Assembly (NCBI GenBank): GCA_050260275.1
Contig: JBLNBX010000174.1
Span: 1 to 5,123, forward strand
Source of the DNA: DATMXS01 sp050260275
Lineage (GTDB): Bacteria > Acidobacteriota > Terriglobia > Bryobacterales > Bryobacteraceae
Reading direction: 5' to 3'
DNA: 5,123 nt
The notes beneath the pieces are model-generated. The model saw only the letters and a list, made by a program, of their open reading frames with translations, did no database searches and was not told the origin of the DNA. Made by a program: the position numbers and the translations under genes. How positions within the stretch are numbered: position 1 is the first letter of the stretch; each line of letters starts with the position of its first letter. This document shows, in pieces, positions 1 to 5,123 of the stretch.

Positions 1-1904
1 GTCTCGCCTGCCCCTTCGACCTTCGAGATCATGTCCGAAGTGGGCCGGAAGATTTCGCGCACCGCGAACAGAGGCACTATGTAGCGTTCGCCTCCCACCC
101 CGATAACCAGCCCGTCAAGAATGGCCAGAGTCAGCGGCAGCTTCAGGAGGAACGTGGTGCCCTGGCCGGCCGAAGATTGCACCTCTATGCGGCCCCGAAG
201 CTTCTGTATGTGCTTCCGCACGACATCCATTCCGACGCCGCGCCCGGAAACGTCGCTCACGCGGTCGGCTGTCGAGAAGCCGGGTTCGAAGATCAGCGCG
301 AATACCTCGGCGTCGGACAGGATCGCATCCGCGGCCACCAGCCCTCTGTCCCGCGCCTTCGCGAGCACCTTGTCGCGGTTTATTCCCCGCCCGTCGTCCG
401 AGATCTCGACCAGGATGTGCCCCGCTTGATGCGCGGCGCGGAGCCGGATGTGGCCCACCGGATCCTTTCCCGCCGCCCGGCGTTCCTCAGGCGTTTCCAG
501 GCCGTGGTCGAGCGAGTTGCGGATCATGTGGATCAGAGGATCGGAGAGTTCCTCGACTATGGTGCGGTCGAGCTCCGTGTCCTCGCCAGACAACTCGAGC
601 ACAGCCTGCTTGCCCGCCTTGCGCGACAGGTCGCGCACCAGCCGCAGCATCCGCCGGAAGAGCTGGCCGATGGGCTCCATTCGCAGAGACATCGCCGTCC
701 GCTGGAGCTCGTTGGTTGTGCGCGCCAGTTGGGCCAGGTTGCGCTGGAGCCGCGGGCTGTCCAGCGCGCGCAGCTCCGGGTCGTGGTGGATCTGCGATTG
801 CGCGATCACCATCTCGCCCACCATGTCCATCAGGTAGTCGAGCTTGCCCGTGTCGACTTTGATCGTGCGGGTCTCGACCTGACGCTTGGCTTGGAGCGCT
901 TGCCCCTGTCCTCCTCCGGCCGCAGGCGCCGCACTTGCCGCGGCCGCGCCGGGTTGGGACTCCTCGCGCGTGGCCGCGGACTCGTCCACGCCGGCTGCAA
1001 TCGCGTCCTCCGGAACCGCCGCGGCGGCGCCGGGTTCGGGCTCGTCGCGAGCGGCCGCGGGCTCATCCACGGCGGATTCAACCGCGTCCTCCGGAACGGC
1101 TTCGGAAAACGATGCAATGCGTTCGAGTATCTCGCTGTTGTCCGGTTCGGCCTCGGCGGTCTCACCGCGCACCACGCGTTCAACGCCGTCGAATGCGCGC
1201 GCGAGATAGTCGCGCCCCGACAGCACCAGGTCGATTGCGGCCGGAGTGATGGCCAGAGTGCCATTCCGCGCGCGGTCGAGCACGTTTTCGATCTCGTGCG
1301 CCACCTGCTGGATGGCCTTCAGCTCGAGGAATCCAGCCAGGCCCTTGATGGTGTGAAAACTGCGGAAGGCCGCGTGTATCGCTTCCGAGTCCCCCGGATC
1401 GCTCTCGAGCGCGAGTACGTAACCTTCTAGCGCAGAGAGGTGCTCGCGCGACTCGGTCACGATCTCGGCCACGAGATCGACATCCTCGAGTAGCGCGTTT
1501 GCCCCAGCGGACCGCGGCTGCGGTTCCGCCGTTACTTCTGCGTCGCGCCCGATGGCTGTCTGCAACTCGCTCACACCCTGCTTCAGAGCCTCGCTGAGAG
1601 CCGCGAGATCGGCGTCTCCCGGGTACGAGTCGAGCTTCTCCTTCAGCGCCGAAGCCATTCCGGCGATGTCCGGCCGGCTCTCTCGCTGCGCCTGCTCCTC
1701 GACGCCCGCGAGCCCTTCCGAGAGGGTCCTCAGGCTTCCCGGGGCCTGAGGATCCGCCTCCACTGCCGCGAGGGCAAGCTCCTCGATGCGCCGGCTCAGG
1801 CACTTCTCTTGAGGAGCGCCGGCAGGATCTCCGGCCTCAGCCGGCTTCGGGCGCGCCCGGCCTCCACCACCCGATTCCGAACCTCCCGACCGTGCGCGCG
1901 CCAT
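1..1904 (-). CDS. cheA: CheA chemotaxis sensor histidine kinase (3' end outside window)
   Basis: CheA autophosphorylates on its Hpt histidine under control of receptor and CheW, then phosphorylates CheY and CheB in the cytoplasm. 634 residues are visible before the window ends inside P5. Domains in order: a Gly/Arg/Pro-rich start (1-32); an alpha-helical extension (about 36-115); an Hpt/P1 domain (about 141-245) with HTIKGLAGF and phospho-acceptor His184; a low-complexity linker (about 246-342) with a 27-residue tandem repeat and no recognisable P2; P3 dimerisation helices (about 343-430); the P4 HATPase with N-box H459, N463 and D466-H467-G468, G1 box D503-D504-G505-R506-G507, F-box FEPGFSTAD (539-547) and G2 box G554-R-G-V-G558; then the first part of CheW-like P5 from about 595. 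The kinase motifs look intact. The start is ATG at 1904, with AAGGAG seven bases upstream and the MCP stop one base away. The next in-frame Met is residue 83. Typical CheA has its histidine near residue 50, so this N-terminus is unusually long. Identity is certain; the C-terminus is unseen. Confidence 0.97.
   Translation of the reverse strand, partial: MARARSGGSESGGGGRARPKPAEAGDPAGAPQEKCLSRRIEELALAAVEADPQAPGSLRTLSEGLAGVEEQAQRESRPDIAGMASALKEKLDSYPGDADLAALSEALKQGVSELQTAIGRDAEVTAEPQPRSAGANALLEDVDLVAEIVTESREHLSALEGYVLALESDPGDSEAIHAAFRSFHTIKGLAGFLELKAIQQVAHEIENVLDRARNGTLAITPAAIDLVLSGRDYLARAFDGVERVVRGETAEAEPDNSEILERIASFSEAVPEDAVESAVDEPAAARDEPEPGAAAAVPEDAIAAGVDESAATREESQPGAAAASAAPAAGGGQGQALQAKRQVETRTIKVDTGKLDYLMDMVGEMVIAQSQIHHDPELRALDSPRLQRNLAQLARTTNELQRTAMSLRMEPIGQLFRRMLRLVRDLSRKAGKQAVLELSGEDTELDRTIVEELSDPLIHMIRNSLDHGLETPEERRAAGKDPVGHIRLRAAHQAGHILVEISDDGRGINRDKVLAKARDRGLVAADAILSDAEVFALIFEPGFSTADRVSDVSGRGVGMDVVRKHIQKLRGRIEVQSSAGQGTTFLLKLPLTLAILDGLVIGVGGERYIVPLFAVREIFRPTSDMISKVEGAGE
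939..1100 (-). repeat. 81 bp tandem duplication in cheA (two 27-residue units)
   Basis: Two in-frame 81 bp copies lie head to tail at 1020-1100 and 939-1019, encoding CheA residues 269-295 and 296-322. Both units begin AVPEDA and share VDE, a central A-A, an R with following acidic residues, and PGAAA at the end. Stretches such as CGCGTCCTCCGGAAC (plus strand) recur exactly 81 bp apart. The copies have diverged at several codons, so the duplication is not very recent. They sit in the Ala/Glu/Pro-rich linker between the Hpt and dimerisation domains, where a change of length would be tolerated. Confidence 0.9.
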
Positions 1905-1905
1905 A

Positions 1906-3570
1906 TCAGAACTCCTTGAAGTCCTCGTCCAGCGGAATTGCCGAGCGGTCGACAGCCGCGGCGGTCACCACCGCCTCCTTATGCACTGGCTTCGCCTGGG
2001 GCTGTACGGCTTTGCTAAGAGATTCGAGCGACGCAGAAGTAGCGTCTTGCCCGCGGCCGGCGGGAAGTTCTCTCGCCCTCTCTCGGCGACGCGCGCCGAA
2101 GCGCACTGACGAGCGGCCGTCCTCTTCTCCCCCGACCATCTGCCTGAGTCCGATGATGATCTCGTTCAGCGCCTCGGCCTGCGCGCTCATCTCCTCGCCC
2201 GCAGACGCGCTCTCCTCCGCGCTCGCCGCCGCCTTTTGCGTCACCTGCTCCATCTGCGTGATCGCCTTGGCGATCTGCTCGATACCCCGCGCCTGCTCAT
2301 CGCTGCCCAGCTTCACCTCGTCGACGAGCATCTTCACCTTTTCGGAACTCTCCGTGATGGAGCGGATCGCCGCTGCCACTTCGTCCAGCCTGGCGCTGCC
2401 TTCGTTCGACTTCGCAATCGACTCTTCGATCAGCGCCGCCGTATCCTTCGCCGCCTGCGCCGACCGCTGTGCCAGATTCCGCACCTCGTCGGCCACCACC
2501 GCGAACCCCATGCCGGCCTCGCCGGCGCGTGCCGCCTCAACCGCCGCATTCAGCGCCAGGATGTTTGTCTGGAATGCGATCTCGTCGATGACCTTGATGA
2601 TCTTGCTGATCTTGTCGCTGGAGGTGTTGATCTCCCTCATCGACGCCACCATCTGCTCCAGCTTCCGATTCGCTTCGCTCACCAGCCGGCTCGACTCGAT
2701 CATCTCCTCAGCCGCCATGCGCGAGTTCTCGGCATTCTTCCTGGTCATCGATGTCAGCTCTTCCGTCGAGGCGGATGTTTCCTCGATCGAGGCCGCCTGC
2801 TCGGACGCGCCCTGCGCCAATGCCTGGCTGGAAGCCGATACCTGCTGCGCGGCGCTCGCGACCTGCTCGGAGCTTTCTCCAAGCTCGCCGGCGGCGCGCT
2901 GCAGCGCCCGGCTGATCTGGCGGACGATGAGCAGCACCAGCGCGCCCAGCCCGATGGACAGGCCCAGCGCTATGAATGCCGTCCACCGGCTGGCCGAGCC
3001 AAGGCTTTCGCCCTCGGCCCTTGCCTCCCTCAGGTTCTGGTTCTGAATCTCTCTGAGGCGCGAAGCCGACCGGACACTCGCCTCGTAGACGGGTAGGCCT
3101 TTGTCTCTGCCGATCTTAAGCGCCAGTTCGCCGTCGAGCGTTTCGGCTGCCCGCCTCAACTCCGCGCCAACCGCACGCCAAAGCCTTCCCTGTTCCTCCA
3201 GTTCGTTCGCGGCGCGCCTGCCTTCTTCGGTCCTAACCATGGGCTTGATTTCCGCAAGTACGCGGTCCCACCTGTCTGCGGACTGGTCCAGCAGCTCGTT
3301 AGCTTCCCTCACGCCCTCCGGGGACTTCGCGAAGGCACAGATGATCATTCCGCGCTGGGCGGCCAGCATGTCGGCCGCGAGGGTGTTCATCTCGCTGGAG
3401 CTTTCCAACTTGGCTGCGGTTTCGTTCGTAGCCGTGGTCAACGCCGTGTTAAGCCTGCTGATCGAGCGCAGCGACGTGAAGCCGAGCACGAGAGTCACGG
3501 CGAGCATCGCGCCCGCGCAGAGCATCAGTTTCTTGCCGATTGTCATCTGTGTTTGCATGCCGGTCCTCAC
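1906..3570 (-). CDS. Methyl-accepting chemotaxis protein, transmembrane, apparently HAMP-less
   Basis: This is an inner-membrane chemoreceptor that controls CheA through CheW. Of 554 residues, TM1 is about 15-34 and TM2 about 196-216. The roughly 160 residues between them are helical and polar, consistent with a periplasmic four-helix-bundle sensor; the ligand is unknown. After TM2 the protein passes almost directly into the methylation helix, without a visible HAMP domain. The signalling tip is canonical (EIAFQTNILALNAAVEAARAGE, 330-351, then GFAVVADEVRNLAQRSAQAAK). By alignment with Tsr from memory, likely methylation sites are E257, E264 and E271 on the first helix and E453 and E460 on the second. 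A flexible tail of about 70 residues, including a basic patch (491-500), ends in DFKEF, a possible CheR/CheB tether. The start given is GTG at 3570, overlapping the cheW stop as GTGA. ATG at 3558 (GAGG six bases upstream) and ATG at 3546 (beginning MTIGKK) are alternatives. The gene lies between cheW and cheA, so it probably serves this operon's own array. Confidence 0.96.
   Translation of the reverse strand: MRTGMQTQMTIGKKLMLCAGAMLAVTLVLGFTSLRSISRLNTALTTATNETAAKLESSSEMNTLAADMLAAQRGMIICAFAKSPEGVREANELLDQSADRWDRVLAEIKPMVRTEEGRRAANELEEQGRLWRAVGAELRRAAETLDGELALKIGRDKGLPVYEASVRSASRLREIQNQNLREARAEGESLGSASRWTAFIALGLSIGLGALVLLIVRQISRALQRAAGELGESSEQVASAAQQVSASSQALAQGASEQAASIEETSASTEELTSMTRKNAENSRMAAEEMIESSRLVSEANRKLEQMVASMREINTSSDKISKIIKVIDEIAFQTNILALNAAVEAARAGEAGMGFAVVADEVRNLAQRSAQAAKDTAALIEESIAKSNEGSARLDEVAAAIRSITESSEKVKMLVDEVKLGSDEQARGIEQIAKAITQMEQVTQKAAASAEESASAGEEMSAQAEALNEIIIGLRQMVGGEEDGRSSVRFGARRRERARELPAGRGQDATSASLESLSKAVQPQAKPVHKEAVVTAAAVDRSAIPLDEDFKEF
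1912..1917 (-). promoter_or_regulatory. cheA Shine-Dalgarno inside the mcp 3' end
   Basis: AAGGAG on the minus strand lies seven bases before the cheA ATG at 1904. The same bases are the codons AAG GAG for Lys-Glu in the MCP C-terminal DFKEF. This fixes the cheA start and points to translational coupling, because ribosomes ending mcp stop one base from the cheA start codon. Confidence 0.85.
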
Positions 3571-4097
3571 TCGCTCCCCTTGACCAGGTTTTCGATTGCA
3601 TGCAGCTCGCGGCTGTTCAGGACTTCATCGATGTCGAGCAGTATCTTGACCTTGCCCTTGATCTTGGCCATGCCGAGGAGATAGGGCGTATCGGCATCCT
3701 GGCCGAAATCCGGCGTGTCCTCGACATCCGATGCCGCTATGTTCAGCACCTCGGAGACGCCGTCCACGATGATGCCGGTGTACAGCGCGCCAACCGCACC
3801 TTGTACCTGGACGACAATAATGCACGTGCGCTGGCCGTACTCCACCTGGGGAAGGCCGAACTTCATGCGGAGATCCACCACGGGGATCACCTTTCCGCGC
3901 AGGTTGATAACCCCTTTCACGAAGTCAGGCGTCTGCGGGACTGCGGTGATGTCCTGCAGGCCCATGATCTCCCGCACCTTCAGAACCTGAATCCCATACT
4001 CCTCCCGCCCAAGGGGAAAGATCAGGTACTTGCCTGCCCTGTCGTCTCCTCTTGTCCGGACGGCGCCGGTGTCGATTACAGTCGCGCTGGATGCCAT
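3567..4097 (-). CDS. cheW: CheW chemotaxis coupling protein
   Basis: CheW is the cytoplasmic adaptor that bridges the receptor tip and the CheA P5 domain in chemoreceptor arrays. The 176-residue product is a single CheW-like (SH3-like double barrel) domain, close to the usual size of about 150-170. It begins after a polar N-terminal tail of about 20 residues. Recognisable family signatures are YLIFPLGREEYGI (24-36), VREI (41-44), the segment GVINLRGKVIPVVDLR (62-77) with the conserved arginine R67 in NLRG, VDGVSEVL (111-118), and the C-terminal GKVKILLDIDEVL (148-160). There is no fused receiver or kinase domain. The ATG at 4097 is preceded by AGAGGA four bases away. It is the first gene after the candidate sigma-28 promoter and overlaps the MCP gene by four bases, so the two are likely translationally coupled. 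Nothing suggests damage. Confidence 0.97.
   Translation of the reverse strand: MASSATVIDTGAVRTRGDDRAGKYLIFPLGREEYGIQVLKVREIMGLQDITAVPQTPDFVKGVINLRGKVIPVVDLRMKFGLPQVEYGQRTCIIVVQVQGAVGALYTGIIVDGVSEVLNIAASDVEDTPDFGQDADTPYLLGMAKIKGKVKILLDIDEVLNSRELHAIENLVKGSE
3574..3581 (-). promoter_or_regulatory. mcp Shine-Dalgarno inside the cheW 3' end
   Basis: The minus strand reads AAGGGGAG, then CGA, then the GTG at 3570; AAGG is seven bases from the start codon. It lies within the last cheW codons, and cheW stop and mcp start share GTGA. A second weaker site, GAGG at 3565-3568, stands six bases before the in-frame ATG at 3558, so initiation four codons later is also plausible. Confidence 0.6.
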
Positions 4098-4195
4098 ACA
4101 GTCCTCTTTCGCAGCTAAGGGCCAGGAGGCCAGGCTGCTGCCGTCGTGAGGTCGCCGTGCGCGCGGCGCTTGCGCCAGCGGCGCTCACAATTGCG
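4098..4195 (-). other. Predicted cheW 5' leader with short inverted repeats
   Basis: If transcription starts a few bases after the -10 element, near 4188, the leader is about 90 nt. It holds no convincing ORF. Three GC-rich arms occur on the plus strand: ggcgc 4165-4169, gcgcc 4172-4176 and ggcgc 4180-4184. The middle arm can pair with either neighbour, but not both. Nearer the gene, GGCC-TCCT-GGCC (4120-4131, minus strand) can form a four-pair stem with TCCT in the loop, which is complementary to part of the cheW Shine-Dalgarno AGAGGA (4102-4107). No T-run follows any stem, so these are not intrinsic terminators. A regulatory role is only a possibility, since such short GC stems are common in GC-rich DNA. 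Confidence 0.35.
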
Positions 4196-4222
4196 TTATC
4201 GGCGTCAGGACGGCAAAGAATA
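4196..4222 (-). promoter_or_regulatory. Candidate FliA/sigma-28 promoter for cheW-mcp-cheA
   Basis: The minus strand reads TATTCTTT (4222-4215), an 11-base spacer (4214-4204), then GCCGATAA (4203-4196). The enteric sigma-28 consensus is TAAAGTTT-N11-GCCGATAA. The -10 element matches 8 of 8, the -35 matches 5 of 8 and the spacing is exact. It lies in the only real gap in the window, 23 bases past the fliM stop and directly before cheW. Sigma-28 commonly drives late flagellar and chemotaxis genes. Start-site use is not visible from sequence alone. Confidence 0.72.
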
Positions 4223-4245
4223 GCGAAATGCTGCGAAGGGGCGTG

Positions 4246-5123
4246 CTACTGCGCCTCGATAGGCGAGTCGATTACTACGGCCCGCCGGTGCCCCGCGCAA
4301 CCCACCCGGGCGCGGTACTTGCGGCGGCCGTTCACCAGCACATCCACCGGCTGGGCGAGCGATTGCCCCAGGTTGAGAAGTGTGCCCGGCTCCAGCTCCA
4401 GCAGTTCGCGCACGGCCAGCTCGGTATCGGGCATGCGCGCTTCGATCGCCACCGTGGAGTTCCGCATGATGTTCAGGATGCGCTCCTGGTCCGCCGGGCT
4501 GGACTCGGCGCGCCGGCTCGTCCATTGCTGGTCGAACTTGCGGCGCAGCATCTTGATCGTGATCGACGGCACGCCGATGTTGATCATGCCGGTGGACTCG
4601 CCCATGCGAACCTCGATGGCTATGCTCACCACCGCCTCATTCGGCGCCATCACCTGCAGCAGTTGAGGGTCGGTCTCGCGACCCTGAATGCTGAAGGATA
4701 TCGGCGTTGTGCTGCTCCAGGCCTGCTGCAGATCGTGCAGCACGATGCGGTAGAAACCGTCCAGCACCACCTGCTCTATCTCGGTCATCTCGCGGGTGAT
4801 CTTCAGCGCGGACTTGCCCGTTCCGCCCAGCATCGCCTCGAGGATGGGAAATATGAGCGACAGGTTGATCTCGAGCACTGCGGTTCCGTCATACGGTTTC
4901 ATGCCGAGCAGCACGAGGCATGTGGGAGAAGGCAGGCACTGCGAGAATTCCGCGAACGACAGCTGCTCCACCGAGATCAGGTTCGCCGTCACGTACACCC
5001 GGAGGTAAGCCGAGAGGCTCGACGCCAGGCTGCGGCTGAAGTTTTCGTGCAGCAGGTGAATGGCGCGGATCTGGTCCTTGGCGATGCGGTCCGGACGCCG
5101 GAAGTCGTAGGCCACGGCCCGTT
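4246..5123 (-). CDS. fliM: FliM flagellar motor switch protein (5' end outside window)
   Basis: FliM is a C-ring component at the base of the flagellum. It binds CheY-P through its N-terminus and contacts FliG and FliN to set rotation direction. The visible part runs from the family hallmark YDFRRPDRI, just inside the window edge, through the CheC-like middle domain, to a FliN/SpoA-like C-terminal domain (about the last 75 residues, from STVAIEARMPDTELAVRELL onward). The middle domain contains MLGGTG at 4818-4835, corresponding to the GGxG loop implicated in FliG binding. The stop is TAG at 4248-4246. A GTG at 5115 could be read as a start, but the frame stays open to the window edge and the full FliM has about 40 more residues with a CheY-binding EIDALL-type motif. 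This gene is therefore cut by the window rather than naturally short. No terminator hairpin with a T-run follows it, so fliM transcripts may also read into cheW. Confidence 0.96.
   Translation of the reverse strand, partial: RAVAYDFRRPDRIAKDQIRAIHLLHENFSRSLASSLSAYLRVYVTANLISVEQLSFAEFSQCLPSPTCLVLLGMKPYDGTAVLEINLSLIFPILEAMLGGTGKSALKITREMTEIEQVVLDGFYRIVLHDLQQAWSSTTPISFSIQGRETDPQLLQVMAPNEAVVSIAIEVRMGESTGMINIGVPSITIKMLRRKFDQQWTSRRAESSPADQERILNIMRNSTVAIEARMPDTELAVRELLELEPGTLLNLGQSLAQPVDVLVNGRRKYRARVGCAGHRRAVVIDSPIEAQ

Noticed and set aside
177..1430. 417-codon plus-strand open frame antisense to cheA
   Set aside because: The product is a His/Arg/Leu-rich string with no family resemblance, lying opposite an unmistakable CheA. 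Long antisense frames are expected opposite GC-rich genes.
1180..1803. 207-codon minus-strand frame within cheA
   Set aside because: It is an Arg/Gly-rich out-of-frame reading of the cheA coding strand; the true frame carries all CheA motifs.
1892..3096. Plus-strand open frames of 384 and 286 codons antisense to the MCP gene
   Set aside because: They have Ser/Ala/Cys-rich or His/Arg-rich compositions typical of reverse-strand readings of MCP helices, and no recognisable domain.
4181..4192. 12-base match to one half of a symmetric lac operator (GCGCTCACAATT, plus strand), near the predicted transcription start
   Set aside because: Only one half-site is present and the partner half is absent, so a LacI-type dimer would not be expected to bind well. 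Nothing else suggests sugar control; most likely chance.
4107..4195. Sigma-54-type promoter in the cheW leader (TGGC...GC patterns on the minus strand)
   Set aside because: Candidates either have the GG/GC spacing off by one or lack the TTGC part of the -12 element. The sigma-28 match is far better.
4052..4666. 204-codon plus-strand frame spanning the fliM-cheW gap
   Set aside because: It is antisense to both ends of real genes, has no convincing ribosome-binding site, and its composition is a shadow of fliM. It does not represent a gene in the intergenic region.
4246..5115. FliM beginning at the GTG at 5115
   Set aside because: The frame remains open to the window edge and the family has an N-terminal CheY-binding segment before YDFRRPDRI, so the apparent start is an internal valine codon.

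Overview
The window is about 5.1 kb of GC-rich bacterial DNA holding one flagellar and chemotaxis gene block. All recognisable genes lie on the minus strand, so transcription runs from right (5123) to left (1). The order in that direction is fliM (5' end outside the window), an intergenic stretch with a good candidate FliA/sigma-28 promoter, cheW, a transmembrane methyl-accepting chemotaxis receptor (MCP), and cheA (3' end outside the window). The strong GC bias opens many spurious frames on both strands, and the long plus-strand ORFs are antisense shadows of these genes.

Layout. At 4246-5123 is the middle and C-terminal part of FliM, the switch protein of the flagellar C-ring. At 4098-4245 is a 148 bp gap. 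It carries TATTCTTT-N11-GCCGATAA on the minus strand, which has an exact match to the enteric sigma-28 -10 element at the standard spacing, followed by a leader of about 90 nt with short GC-rich inverted repeats. At 3567-4097 is a complete cheW. It overlaps the MCP gene by 4 bp (GTGA). At 1906-3570 is a 554-residue MCP with two membrane helices, a periplasmic domain that looks like a four-helix bundle, no recognisable HAMP domain, and a canonical cytoplasmic signalling hairpin. After a long tail it ends in DFKEF, which resembles a CheR/CheB-tethering pentapeptide. At 1-1904 is cheA, 634 visible codons, starting one base after the MCP stop with its Shine-Dalgarno inside the last MCP codons. This CheA has a long N-terminal extension before its single phospho-accepting Hpt domain, and a low-complexity linker with a 27-residue tandem duplication where P2 would normally sit.

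How they work together. The MCP senses a signal, CheW couples it to CheA, and CheA autophosphorylates and passes phosphate to response regulators encoded outside the window. FliM is the motor component that CheY-P binds, so both ends of the pathway are encoded here. The tight cheW-mcp-cheA spacing implies one translationally coupled core-complex operon. The sigma-28-like promoter would place it in the late class of flagellar genes.

Organism. A flagellated, high-GC, Gram-negative-type bacterium is implied. The MCP N-terminus and the overall protein style remind me of Acidobacteriota of the Solibacter/Bryobacter kind, but that is a low-confidence impression from memory. I see no RNA genes, mobile elements, CRISPR arrays or phage genes, and no evidence of a wholly new system. 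The interest lies in domain variations and regulatory details.
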